Positions 34,349-43,123 of a stretch of 47,526 nucleotides of DNA are shown in pieces. Positions within the stretch are counted from its first letter, which is position 1, and every line of letters begins with the position of its first letter. This DNA comes from JAFIEN01 sp051859505 (GTDB lineage: Bacteria > Pseudomonadota > Alphaproteobacteria > Rhodobacterales > Rhodobacteraceae): positions 1 to 47,526 of the forward strand of contig JBHYFN010000030.1 of NCBI GenBank assembly GCA_051859505.1, written 5' to 3'. The notes under the pieces are model-generated. The model did no database searches. It had not been told where the DNA came from and was given only the letters and a program-made list of their open reading frames with translations. A program made the position numbers and the translations under genes.

Positions 34349-36364
34349 TCACAGATGATCACGCGGGATCCTCTCGTTCCAGTCGCGGGAAAAGACCAGC
34401 TCGTCCTTCTCATAGATGCGAAGCTCGGTCGTGATGATGAAATCGGTCGCATCACATGTCATCACGCCCCGGCTTTCGTGGCGGATGGTGGTGTCGGGGC
34501 GCTCGATCTCGACCGTGTAACCGGCCTCCATCGCGGCCGAGAGCGGATCGCCGTCGATGATGCGATAGCGGGCATAGCCGTCCGAGGCATGCGTCTGGTT
34601 GATATCCTCCATCACCTTGCGCGAGGTCCAGCGGGGGAAATCCACCGTGATCTCGCCCGACAGAAGGTCGCGCACCACCTTGCGGGGATGGGATTTCTCC
34701 ATCGACAGATAGCGCGAGGGGGTCTGTGGCGCGGTCTCGGGCGGATCGAAGGCGCGCAATTCTGCGTCCTCGGGCCGGGGCGGACGGACCGGCAGGTCCA
34801 GCCGGCTGCCGCCGCAATCGACTGTCAGCGTGACAAGCTCGGGCGAGGGCCAGGCGATCGGCCAGTAGGTCGTCGACAGCGACACGGCGATCCGGTGCCC
34901 GGCGGGGAAGGCATGGGCAATGTCGTCCATCTCGACGAAGGCCTCGGTCATCTCGCCGGGGACCAGTTCCTCGGGGAATTCATGGCTGTTGCGATGGGTC
35001 AGGTTCAGAAGCCCGATCCCCACCCGGGTCGAGGCGCCCGAGGGCGCCACATCGTTCAGCCGCGCCGCAACGAGGGCCACGGGCTTGTCCGAGGCGAAGC
35101 GCAGATGGATATGCGGCGCGCCCAGGATCTCGACCGGCTCGGTCAGCGGCTCGCTCAGGAAGACCAGCGACCCGCCGTCATCCTCGCGCTGATCGACGGG
35201 CCAGTCGGCATCCTCGCCGTAGCGCCCGACCTCTCCGGCGGCCATGCCGACCCAGAGCGGGGAACAGACGGTGCGCTGCCCCGCGACCGTGGCGCCGCCT
35301 AGGCTGCCATCGGCATTCAAGCCCATCCGCCGGAACGGGATCCGGGGCGAGGGCCATGCATCCTCGCCCACCCAGCGCCCGGGCCGCTCAAGATAACAGG
35401 TCTTGGGCGGCACCGACTCCTGCATCCAGGCGCGGTAAAGCGGCTCGTCCATGATGCCGGTGTCGCAGCCCTTCATCCAGTGATCGAACCAGCGCAGGGC
35501 CTCTTGCAGCCAGCCGATGGCGGGTTCGACCGCCACGTCATGCGGATAGGAATGCGCCCAGGGCCCGACCAGGCCCCGCACCGGCACGTCAAGGCCCGCA
35601 AGAAGACGCGGCACGCTTTCCGAGTAATTGTCTGCCCAGCCCGAGACGGCATAGACCGGCACCCTGATGCGGCTGAAATCCTCGCAGACCGAGCCCTGTT
35701 TCCAGTAGTCGTCGCGCCGCTGATGGCGCAGCCAGGTCAGGATCCAGGGGCTGTTGTGCTCATAGCGGGCCTTCCACATGTCGCGCCAGGCCTCGCCCAC
35801 GATCTCGGGATCGGGGGGCAGGTCGTTATGGGCGAACATGGTGGCGGACCAGTCGAAATCGTCCTTGGACAGACAGCCCCCCACCCGGTGGATATCGGTG
35901 GCAAAGCGGTCGTCGGTCGAACCCACGGTGATGATCGTCTTCAGCGCGGGCGGCTGGCGCGCGGCGATCTGCAACCCGTTGAACCCGCCCCAGGAAATGC
36001 CGATCATCGCGACCTGCCCGTTGCACCAGTCCTGTTCGGCGATCCAGGCAATGGCGTCGCAGCCGTCCTCTTGCTCCTGCGGGGTATATTCGTCGTCGAT
36101 CAGGCCTTCGCTGTCACCGGTGCCGCGAATATCCAGGCGGATCGCGGCATAGCCATGGCCGGCGAAATACCAGTGCAGCCCCTGATCGCGCGTCCGCGTC
36201 CCGTCGCGCTTGCGATAGGGCAGATACTCGAGGATCGCGGGCACGGGGCCCGCATCCTCGGGCAGCCAGACCTTGGCGGCCAGCCGCGTGCCATCGGGCA
36301 GCGGCACCCAGAGATTCTCGATCACCTTCACCTTGTGGGGAAAGTCGGTCCGCGTCGGGATCAT
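34349..36364 (-). CDS. CocE/NonD (S15 peptidase) family hydrolase
   Basis: This serine hydrolase (671 residues) has an alpha/beta hydrolase domain with nucleophile Ser124 in IGISWGGFNG, the RLDIRGTGDSEG stretch (77-88), a helical cap, and a C-terminal jelly-roll domain (about 390-660) like that of X-Pro dipeptidyl-peptidases. Family members cleave esters or peptides such as cocaine, cephalosporin esters or X-Pro dipeptides; the substrate here is unknown. The ATG at 36364 follows GAGGAAGGAG. No signal peptide, so it acts in the cytoplasm. It heads the operon with a dipeptide-type transporter, which suggests that an imported peptide-like or ester compound is hydrolysed inside the cell. Confidence 0.9.
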   Translation of the reverse strand: MIPTRTDFPHKVKVIENLWVPLPDGTRLAAKVWLPEDAGPVPAILEYLPYRKRDGTRTRDQGLHWYFAGHGYAAIRLDIRGTGDSEGLIDDEYTPQEQEDGCDAIAWIAEQDWCNGQVAMIGISWGGFNGLQIAARQPPALKTIITVGSTDDRFATDIHRVGGCLSKDDFDWSATMFAHNDLPPDPEIVGEAWRDMWKARYEHNSPWILTWLRHQRRDDYWKQGSVCEDFSRIRVPVYAVSGWADNYSESVPRLLAGLDVPVRGLVGPWAHSYPHDVAVEPAIGWLQEALRWFDHWMKGCDTGIMDEPLYRAWMQESVPPKTCYLERPGRWVGEDAWPSPRIPFRRMGLNADGSLGGATVAGQRTVCSPLWVGMAAGEVGRYGEDADWPVDQREDDGGSLVFLSEPLTEPVEILGAPHIHLRFASDKPVALVAARLNDVAPSGASTRVGIGLLNLTHRNSHEFPEELVPGEMTEAFVEMDDIAHAFPAGHRIAVSLSTTYWPIAWPSPELVTLTVDCGGSRLDLPVRPPRPEDAELRAFDPPETAPQTPSRYLSMEKSHPRKVVRDLLSGEITVDFPRWTSRKVMEDINQTHASDGYARYRIIDGDPLSAAMEAGYTVEIERPDTTIRHESRGVMTCDATDFIITTELRIYEKDELVFSRDWNERIPRDHL

Positions 36365-36457
36365 GGCCTGGCTCCTTCCTCGTCTTGCTGAACAGGATTG
36401 CAGGAAAGTCACCCGCTGGCGACTCTTTTTTGACCGCGCGCCAATCCGGAGGGTGCA

Positions 36458-36626
36458 GGGGGGCTCTGCCCCCCGCGGCTGCGCCGCTCCCCCCGGGATA
36501 TTTTTGAACAAAAGAAACAGCAGGGAAGCAACCAGTCGTCCAAGGGCATGCCTGCCTTGGGCTTCTTTTGTTTGAAAATATCCCGGGGGTGAATTGGCCG
36601 AAGGCCAAGAGGGGGCAGCGCCCCCT
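36458..36626. repeat. Large palindromic intergenic element
   Basis: This lies in the 341-bp divergent gap 36365-36705. Two 26-bp arms are inverted with 24/26 matches: 36491-36516 begins CCCCGGGATATTTTT and 36563-36588 ends AAAATATCCCGGGG. Each arm is flanked outward by two hairpins: GGGGGGC-TCT-GCCCCCC (36458-36474) and GCGGC/GCCGC on the left; TTGGCC/GGCCAA (36594-36608) and GGGGGC-AGC-GCCCCC (36611-36625) on the right. A further hairpin, CCAAGG/CCTTGG (36540-36560), lies in the middle. The design is symmetric. I recall similar sequences between genes in Rhodobacteraceae, where they may act as two-way terminators or as a mobile repeat; that was not checked. Confidence 0.85.
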
Positions 36627-36651
36627 TGCCCGGCCGGGGCCATCACGGCGC

Positions 36652-36681
36652 TTGACCGAAAGGTGCCGCGGCTTCTACTGT
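36652..36681 (+). promoter_or_regulatory. Candidate sigma-70 promoter of the flavin dehydrogenase-mttB pair
   Basis: TTGACC (36652-36657) and TACTGT (36676-36681) are separated by 18 bases. Transcription would begin near 36688, which favours the ATG at 36706 over the one at 36682 as start codon. Confidence 0.5.
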
Positions 36682-36705
36682 ATGACTGTTCAACAGGAGC
36701 GCCGC

Positions 36706-38766
36706 ATGGTCCGCAATCCCCGTTACGACCCTCTGTTCGAGCCGGTCCGCATCGGCCCCGTCACCGCGCCCAACCGCTTTTTCCAGGTGCCCCATGCCAG
36801 CGGCATGACCAATGCCGCGCCCCATGTGCGCGCGGCCTTTCGCGGCATGAAGGCAGAGGGCGGCTGGGGCGTGATCTGCACCGGCGCGACGGCGGTGCAT
36901 GAAAGCTCGGACGACAGCCCCTTTCCCTGTGCCACGCTTTGGGACGAGGCTGATGTGCGGGCGCACGCCGTGATGACCGAGGCCGTCCATGCCCATGGCG
37001 CGCTGGCGGGGGTGGAGCTTTGGCACGGGGGCGCGGCGGCCGTGAACCGCATCACGCGCGAGGCGCCGCTGTCGCCCTCGGGCGTGCCCTGGATGGCGAC
37101 GCATGTGGGCTTCATGTCCTCGGCCCGGCCGCGGGTGATGGACGGCGCCGATATCCGCGCGCTGATCCAGTGGCACCGCGATGCCGCGATCCGGGCCGAG
37201 CGGGCGGGGTTCGACATCCTCTATGTCTATGCCGGGATGGGTTATCTGCCCTATCAGTTCCTGCTCTCGGACTACAATCACCGCACGGATGCCTATGGCG
37301 GCTCGGTCGCCAACCGGGTGCGGCTGGTGGCGGAGCTGATCGACGCGGTGCGCGAGGCCACGCATGGGCGCTGTGCCGTGGCGCTGCGCCTCTCGATGCA
37401 GGAGTTGCGGGCGCGGCCATCGGAGCATTTCGAGAGCGAGGGGCATGAGGTGATCCACCTCTTGCGCGACGCGCCGGACCTGTTCGATGTGAAGATGGAT
37501 TATTCCGCCTATGACTGCGCGCCCTCGCGCTTTGTCGCCGAGGGCAGCCACGAGCCGGTGGTCGATTTCGTCAAGACCATGACCGAGAAGCCGGTCGTCG
37601 GCGTCGGCCGTTTCACCTCGCCCGACATGATGGTGGGCATGGTGCGGCGCGGGGTGCTGGATTTCATCGGCGGCGCGCGGCCCTCGATCGCCGATCCCTT
37701 TCTGCCGCGCAAGATCGACGAGGGGCGCGAGGAGGATATCCGCGAATGCATCGGCTGCAATATCTGCATCTCGTCCTGGCATGACGGGGTCTGGGTGCGC
37801 TGCACGCAGAACCCCACCGCCGGCGAGGAATGGCGGCGCGGCTGGCACCCGGAGGTTGTGACGCGCGATGCGGCGGGCTCGGCCCTGGTCGTGGGCGGGG
37901 GGCCTGCGGGGCTGGAAGCCGCGCTGACGCTGGCGCGGCGGGGGATGGAGGTTTCCGTCGCCGAGGCGGGGGCGGAGTTCGGGGGGCGGCTCATCTACGA
38001 AAGCCGTCTGCCGGGGATGCGCCAATGGTTTCGGGTGGTGGATTACCGGCTGGGGCAGTTGCGCAAGATGGCCAATGTCTCGCTCTTCGCCGAAAGCCGT
38101 CTGGGGGCGGAGGAGGTGGCCGAGTTCGGGGCGGATCATGTGGTGATCGCCACGGGCGCGCGCTGGCTGACCAATCTTTGCGGGGCGAACGAGTTGCCGG
38201 TGGGGCCCCTGCCCGAGGGCACGCCGCGCGTCTATACGCCCGACGATCTGGCGGCGGGGGTGGTGCCCGAGGGGCCGGTCGCGGTGTTCGACTTTGACAA
38301 CTACTACATGGGGACGGCGGTGGCGGAGGCGCTGGCCGAACAGGGCCTTGCCGTGACCTATGTGACCACCGCGGGGGCGGCCTCGGCCTGGTCCTTCATG
38401 ACGAATGAGCAGAGCCATGTGCATCAGGCGCTGGCCCGGCGGGGGATCGGCTATCTGACGCTGCAGACGGTGGCCGGCTTCGATGGCGAGGTCTTGCGGC
38501 TGGCGCAGATCTTTTCGGGCGAGGCGCGGGAGATCGCGGCCCGGTCGCTCGTGATCGTCGGGCAGCGTGGCGGGGGAAGTGACCTGCACGCCGCATTGCA
38601 GGCGCGCGGGTTGCCCTCGCTGCATCTGACGGGGGATGCCAATGCCCCCGGCGCGATTGCCCATGCCGTCTATCAGGGCCACAAGACCGCGCGCGCCATC
38701 GCGGCGCAAGGCGTGGTGCGGCGCGATCCGGGCGTGATGGCCCCCCTGCCCCGGGCCGCGGAATGA
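36706..38766 (+). CDS. Trimethylamine dehydrogenase family flavin oxidoreductase
   Basis: This iron-sulfur flavoprotein (686 residues) has an N-terminal FMN-binding barrel (about 1-340), a 4Fe-4S motif with Cys348, Cys351, Cys354 and Cys366 (CIGCNIC...RC) followed by TQNPTAGEEWRRGWHPE, and a C-terminal ADP/FAD-like domain (VVGGGPAGLEAALTLARRG near 395). The order is that of trimethylamine and dimethylamine dehydrogenases, which demethylate amines and pass electrons to an electron-transfer flavoprotein. The Cys that binds FMN covalently in trimethylamine dehydrogenase (VPHC) is Ala31 here, and its substrate-pocket His172 appears to be Met. The ATG at 36706 follows AGGAG. The stop overlaps the start of the mttB homologue (ATGA), so both likely act on the same methylated amine or betaine. 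Confidence 0.9.
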   Translation: MVRNPRYDPLFEPVRIGPVTAPNRFFQVPHASGMTNAAPHVRAAFRGMKAEGGWGVICTGATAVHESSDDSPFPCATLWDEADVRAHAVMTEAVHAHGALAGVELWHGGAAAVNRITREAPLSPSGVPWMATHVGFMSSARPRVMDGADIRALIQWHRDAAIRAERAGFDILYVYAGMGYLPYQFLLSDYNHRTDAYGGSVANRVRLVAELIDAVREATHGRCAVALRLSMQELRARPSEHFESEGHEVIHLLRDAPDLFDVKMDYSAYDCAPSRFVAEGSHEPVVDFVKTMTEKPVVGVGRFTSPDMMVGMVRRGVLDFIGGARPSIADPFLPRKIDEGREEDIRECIGCNICISSWHDGVWVRCTQNPTAGEEWRRGWHPEVVTRDAAGSALVVGGGPAGLEAALTLARRGMEVSVAEAGAEFGGRLIYESRLPGMRQWFRVVDYRLGQLRKMANVSLFAESRLGAEEVAEFGADHVVIATGARWLTNLCGANELPVGPLPEGTPRVYTPDDLAAGVVPEGPVAVFDFDNYYMGTAVAEALAEQGLAVTYVTTAGAASAWSFMTNEQSHVHQALARRGIGYLTLQTVAGFDGEVLRLAQIFSGEAREIAARSLVIVGQRGGGSDLHAALQARGLPSLHLTGDANAPGAIAHAVYQGHKTARAIAAQGVVRRDPGVMAPLPRAAE

Positions 38767-40277
38767 CGCGGCGGGGACGGGTCGCCCGTGCCGCGCCCGA
38801 GACGATCCCGCAGCTGCCCTTCGGCCGGGTGATCCGGCGCTATCCGACGCTCGATATCCTGAGCGCGGACGAGGTCGAGGCGATCCACCGCGCGGGGCTG
38901 CGCATCCTCGAACGGATCGGGATGCGCGTCCTGTCGGAGGAGGCGCGGGCGCTTTACAAAGGCGCGGGCGCGGCCATCGAGGGCGATATGGTGCGCTTCG
39001 ATCCGGGGCTGGTGGAGGAGCGGCTGAGAACCGTGCCCCCGACCTTTACCCTTGCCGCGCGCAACCCGGCCCATGACCTGCAGTTCGGCGGCAACGATGT
39101 GGTCTTCGCGGGCGTCGGTGGCCCGGCCTATGTGATGGACAATGACCGCGGCCGGCGCGACGGCACCTATGCCGAGATGTGCGATTACCTGCGCCTGCAA
39201 CAGGCGCTGAACATCATCCATCAGGAGGGCGGCGGCCCGTTCGAGCCGATGGACCTGCCCGCCCATACCCGGCATCTCGACATCTACCGCGCGCAGATCA
39301 CGCTGCTGGACAAGAACTGGCAGACGCAGAGCCTGGGTCACGCCCGCACCATGGACGGGATCGAGATGGCGGCCATCGCGCTTGGCACCACGCCCGAGGG
39401 GCTGCGCGACCGCCCGGCCCTGCTGGGGATCATCAACACCAACTCGCCGCTGCAGCTGGATATCCCGATGGCCGAGGGGCTGATCGCGCTGGCAGGCCAC
39501 GGGCAGGTGCTGGCGATCACGCCCTTCACGCTGGCGGGTGCGATGAGCCCGGTGACCATCGCCGGGGCGCTGGCGCAGCAACATGCCGAGGCGCTGGCGG
39601 GGATCGTGCTTACGCAGGTGGTGCGGCCGGGGGTGCCGGTGATGTATGGCGGCTTCACCTCGAATGTGGACATGCGCTCGGGCTCGCCCGCCTTTGGCAC
39701 GCCGGAATATGTCAAGGCGGCGCAGGCTTCGGGCCAGCTGGCGCGGCGGATAGGGGTGCCGTTCCGGTCGTCCAATGTGACGGCGGCAAATGCGGTCGAT
39801 GCGCAGGCGGCCTATGAAAGCCAGATGGCGCTTTGGGGCGCGATCACTGGCGGGGTGCATCTTCTGAACCATGCCGCCGGCTGGATGCACGGCGGGCTGA
39901 CGGCGAGTTTCGAGAAGCTGATCATCGATGCCGAGATGCTGCAGATGATGGCCGCATGGCTGGTGCCGATGAAGGTCGACGAGGCAAGCCTGGCCTTCGA
40001 CGCGATGGAGGAGGTCGGCCCCGGCGGGCATTTCTTCGGCGCGGCCCATACGATGGCGCGCTATGAAGAGGCGTTCTACACGCCCATGGTCTCGAACTGG
40101 GACAACCATCCGCAATGGCTCAACCGCGGGGCGGTGACGGCAGAACAGCGGGCCAACCAGATCTGGAAGACGCTTCTGAAAGAGGCCGAGGATCCGCCCA
40201 TCGACCCCGCCACGCTTGAGGCGCTCGATGCCTATGTCGCCCGGCGGAAAGAGGAAGGCGGGGCGCCGATGAACTGA
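38763..40277 (+). CDS. Trimethylamine methyltransferase (MttB) family protein, non-pyrrolysine type
   Basis: This protein (504 residues) matches the MttB superfamily barrel: LDILSADEVEAIHRAGLRIL near the N-terminus, FGGNDVVFAGVGGPAYVMDN, and NPLQLD-like NTNSPLQLD, GGVHLLNHAAGWMHGG and WDNHPQW later. There is no in-frame UAG, so it lacks pyrrolysine; characterised members of this group act on betaines such as glycine betaine or proline betaine rather than on trimethylamine. Such enzymes pass the methyl to a corrinoid protein, but no corrinoid or reactivase gene is in the window. It is coupled by a 4-bp overlap to the flavin dehydrogenase, which would oxidise the demethylated product. The exact substrate is unknown. 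Confidence 0.88.
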   Translation: MTRRGRVARAAPETIPQLPFGRVIRRYPTLDILSADEVEAIHRAGLRILERIGMRVLSEEARALYKGAGAAIEGDMVRFDPGLVEERLRTVPPTFTLAARNPAHDLQFGGNDVVFAGVGGPAYVMDNDRGRRDGTYAEMCDYLRLQQALNIIHQEGGGPFEPMDLPAHTRHLDIYRAQITLLDKNWQTQSLGHARTMDGIEMAAIALGTTPEGLRDRPALLGIINTNSPLQLDIPMAEGLIALAGHGQVLAITPFTLAGAMSPVTIAGALAQQHAEALAGIVLTQVVRPGVPVMYGGFTSNVDMRSGSPAFGTPEYVKAAQASGQLARRIGVPFRSSNVTAANAVDAQAAYESQMALWGAITGGVHLLNHAAGWMHGGLTASFEKLIIDAEMLQMMAAWLVPMKVDEASLAFDAMEEVGPGGHFFGAAHTMARYEEAFYTPMVSNWDNHPQWLNRGAVTAEQRANQIWKTLLKEAEDPPIDPATLEALDAYVARRKEEGGAPMN

Positions 40278-40293
40278 GGCGCCCCCTTGCGCC

Positions 40294-41082
40294 TCAGAGG
40301 TTTTCGACCTGCGGCATGCCCAGAACGTGATAGCCGCCGTCGACGCGCACCACCTCTCCGGTCGTGCAGGAGCCGGCATCCGAGGCCAGCCAGACCGCCG
40401 TGCCGCCCACCGCCTCGAGCGTGGCATTGGCGCGCATCGGGGCATTCGCCTCGGTATGGCGGAAGGTCGCCCGCGCGCCGCCGATGGCGGCACCGGCCAA
40501 CGTCTTCATCGGGCCGGGGCTGATCGCGTTGACGCGGATCGCCTCGGGGCCAAGGTCATTGGCCAGATAGCGCACCGCCGATTCCAGCGCCGCCTTGGCC
40601 ACGCCCATCACGTTGTAATTCGGCGTCACCCGGTTCGAGCCCTGATAGGTCAGCGTCAGGATTGTACCGCCCTGCCCCATCAGCGGCCGCGCCCGCCGCG
40701 CGACATCGATCAGCGAATAGCAGGAGATTTCGAGCGAGCGGCCGAAATTGTCGCGGGTCGTGTTGATGAACCGCCCCGTCAGCTCGTCCTTGTCGGAATA
40801 GGCGATGGCATGGACGAGGAAATCCAGCCGCCCCCAGCGCTCGGCGATCCCGGCGAAGGCGCGGTCGAGCGAGGCTTCGTCCATCACATCCGCATCGACC
40901 AGGAAATCCGAGCCCAGGCTTTCGGCGAGAGGCGCCACGCGGCGCCCGAAAGCCTCGCCCTGATAGGTGAAGGCAAGCTCGGCCCCGGCTTCGTGCATCG
41001 CCCTGGCGATGCCCCAGGCGATGGAGCGTTCATTGGCCACGCCCATGATCAGGCCACGCTTGCCCTGCAAGGAAATCGTCAT
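40294..41082 (-). CDS. fabI: Enoyl-[acyl-carrier-protein] reductase (NADH)
   Basis: FabI (262 residues) reduces enoyl-ACP in each round of fatty acid elongation and is the target of triclosan in relatives. It is a short-chain dehydrogenase with the FabI-type nucleotide loop GVANERSIAWGIA and the catalytic Tyr-x6-Lys in YNVMGVAKAALE. The ISPGPMKTLA stretch is also typical. The ATG at 41082 is preceded by GGAGG; an upstream TTG at 41103 was rejected. It lies 17 bp after fabB, in the same direction, and is probably co-transcribed with it. Confidence 0.95.
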   Translation of the reverse strand: MTISLQGKRGLIMGVANERSIAWGIARAMHEAGAELAFTYQGEAFGRRVAPLAESLGSDFLVDADVMDEASLDRAFAGIAERWGRLDFLVHAIAYSDKDELTGRFINTTRDNFGRSLEISCYSLIDVARRARPLMGQGGTILTLTYQGSNRVTPNYNVMGVAKAALESAVRYLANDLGPEAIRVNAISPGPMKTLAGAAIGGARATFRHTEANAPMRANATLEAVGGTAVWLASDAGSCTTGEVVRVDGGYHVLGMPQVENL

Positions 41083-41099
41083 CTCGCCCTCCAATCGGC

Positions 41100-42329
41100 T
41101 CAATCGTCAAAACGTGACAGAAGCATCGAGCCGTTGGTCCCGCCAAAGCCGAAACTGTTGGTCATCACCGTATCGAGGCCCGCGTCTTCGACGCAGGCAA
41201 CCGCGATCTCGGCCGCGTCGAGCGCGGGATCGAGGGTTTCGACATTGATCGAGGGGGCGATGAAATCGCCCTGCATCATCAGCAGGCAGTAGATCGCCTC
41301 TTGCGCGCCGGTGGCGCCCTGGCTGTGGCCGGTCATCGACTTGGTCGAGCTGATCGGAGGCGTGGCGCCCCGGCCAAAGACGCGGCGCACCGCCTCGACC
41401 TCGCCCACATCGCCCACCGGGGTCGAGGTGCCATGCGCGTTGATATAGCTGACGCGGCGCCCCTCGGGCAGGGTCGACAGCGCCAGCCGCATCGCGCGCT
41501 CGCCGCCCTCGCCCGAGGGGGCAACCATGTCATGCCCGTCGGAGGTGGCGGCAAAGCCGGTCACTTCGGCATAGATCCTGGCGCCGCGCGCGCGGGCATG
41601 TTCCAGCTCTTCCAGAACAACGATGCCGCCGCCGCCTGCGATGACGAAGCCGTCCCGCGCCGCATCAAAGGCGCGGCTGGCCTTTTCCGGCGTGTCGTTG
41701 AATTTCGACGACATCGCCCCCATCGCGTCGAAAAGGCAGGACAGCGTCCAGTCAAGCTCTTCCCCGCCGCCGGCGAACATCACATCCTGCTTGCCCATCT
41801 GGATCTGCTCGGCCGCCGCCCCGATGCAATGCAGCGAGGTCGAACAGGCCGAGGTGATGGAATAGCTCATCCCCTTGATCTCGAACGCGGTCGAAAGGTT
41901 GGCGGCCACGGTCGAGCACATGCCCTTGGGCACCGAAAGCGGGCCGATGCGCTTGGGGCTGCCGGTCTTGAGCACGGTCTGATGCGCCGCGAAAAGCGCC
42001 GAGGTCGAGGGGCCGCCCGATCCGGCGATCACCCCGGTGCGGGGATTGCTGACATCCGCAGGCTCAAGCCCCGCATCCCGGATCGCCTGATCCATGGCCA
42101 GCCAGGCATAGGCCGCCCCCGGCCCCATGAAGCGCAACCGGCGCTTGTCGATATGTTCGGCGGGGTCGATCTTGAGCGTGCCCGCGATCTGGCTGCGGAA
42201 GCCGTATTCGGCCATCTCGTCCGAGCGTTCGACGCCCGACCGCCCGGCCTTCAGCGCCTCGGTCACCTCCTCGGCGGAGTTTCCGATGGGCGAGATGATC
42301 CCCAGCCCTGTGACGACGACCCGTCTCAT
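41100..42329 (-). CDS. fabB: Beta-ketoacyl-[acyl-carrier-protein] synthase I
   Basis: FabB (409 residues) elongates acyl-ACPs, including the unsaturated intermediates made by FabA. The Cys-His-His triad is present: Cys162 in TSACSTSLH, His in NAHGTSTPVGD and His in MTGHSQGATGAQE. The start VVVTGLGIISPIGN is typical. The ATG at 42329 was chosen because AGAGGG lies 6 bases upstream; a TTG two codons earlier is less likely. It belongs to the leftward fab group with fabI downstream and fabA upstream. Confidence 0.94.
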   Translation of the reverse strand: MRRVVVTGLGIISPIGNSAEEVTEALKAGRSGVERSDEMAEYGFRSQIAGTLKIDPAEHIDKRRLRFMGPGAAYAWLAMDQAIRDAGLEPADVSNPRTGVIAGSGGPSTSALFAAHQTVLKTGSPKRIGPLSVPKGMCSTVAANLSTAFEIKGMSYSITSACSTSLHCIGAAAEQIQMGKQDVMFAGGGEELDWTLSCLFDAMGAMSSKFNDTPEKASRAFDAARDGFVIAGGGGIVVLEELEHARARGARIYAEVTGFAATSDGHDMVAPSGEGGERAMRLALSTLPEGRRVSYINAHGTSTPVGDVGEVEAVRRVFGRGATPPISSTKSMTGHSQGATGAQEAIYCLLMMQGDFIAPSINVETLDPALDAAEIAVACVEDAGLDTVMTNSFGFGGTNGSMLLSRFDD

Positions 42330-42449
42330 TCGCAACCCTCTGGTTCGACCCGGCGCATGTGGCCTCCTGCTTTAGCCCCAAGGGTTGTGTAGGGCACGAG
42401 GCGGAACGCGGCAAGACGTTGGACCGCTGCACCCGGTGCAGAGGCGGCG

Positions 42450-43043
42450 TCAGCGCGCCCGCAACGCCTCGGGCAGTTCGTTGTCCCAGACCGGCAGCAT
42501 CTCGGCCGGTGCGACCTCGACGCCGTCAAAATCGGGAAAGGCCATGCGAAGCAGCAGCCCCTCGCCGGCCTTCGTCAGCGCGACGAGGCGCAGGGTGCCG
42601 GCCTCTTCGAAGATTAGGACCGGAACGATCATCCGGACCATGTTCAATGCGTCAATGCGCCAGTATTCCTCGATCCGCCCCTCGACGAAGGCGCGGCCCT
42701 CGGAGGTCTCGCGCAGATCGAAGCTGTCGGGGACAAGGCCCGCATATGCGACCTCGATCATCGCCAGACTGCGTTCGACCTTGGCGACATGGGCCGCGAT
42801 CAGCCCCTCCGGCGTGGTTCCGGCGGCCTCGGCCATCAGCGCCAGCTGGGACTGCGGCCGCGCGGCATAGATCGCGGCGAGATCGCCCTCCTCGAAGCGC
42901 TGCACGACATCTTCGGTGAAAGCGATCGCCGCCTCGACCGTGACCTCCTGCGCCAAAGCTTCGGCATTGGCCGGTAGGCTGGCTGACGCCAGCCCTGCGG
43001 CAAGGGCCAGAGCAAGGGCGAAGGAACGGAGAGGGAAAAGCAT
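42450..43043 (-). CDS. Hypothetical exported protein between fabA and fabB
   Basis: I do not recognise this protein (197 residues). The start at 43043 gives a clear signal peptide (MLFPLRSFALALALAAG, cleavage probably after ANA near 29). The mature part is acidic and mostly helical, with FTEDVVQRFEEGDLAAIYAA, a conserved-looking RIEEYWRIDALNMVRMIVPV (two halves of one helix-rich segment), and a C-terminal MLPVWDNELPEALRAR. No cysteines or metal motifs stand out. It lies 80 bp after fabA and 120 bp before fabB, in the same direction, so it may share their message. A longer in-frame start at 43088 would hide the signal peptide behind 15 residues and was not used. Confidence 0.7.
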   Translation of the reverse strand: MLFPLRSFALALALAAGLASASLPANAEALAQEVTVEAAIAFTEDVVQRFEEGDLAAIYAARPQSQLALMAEAAGTTPEGLIAAHVAKVERSLAMIEVAYAGLVPDSFDLRETSEGRAFVEGRIEEYWRIDALNMVRMIVPVLIFEEAGTLRLVALTKAGEGLLLRMAFPDFDGVEVAPAEMLPVWDNELPEALRAR

Positions 43044-43123
43044 ACTGATCACCAACACTCGCTGACGGGGAAAGCTGACGGGAAACATGACACGGATCCA
43101 GCCATCAGGGATCCGGCGGCAAG

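Noticed and set aside
36682..36705. ATG at 36682 as start of the flavin dehydrogenase
   Set aside because: It overlaps the -10 of the best promoter, lacks a ribosome site, and the ATG at 36706 has AGGAG.
41080..41103. TTG start of fabI at 41103 and TTG start of fabB at 42335
   Set aside because: Both genes have an ATG a few codons later with a good ribosome site (GGAGG for fabI, AGAGGG for fabB).
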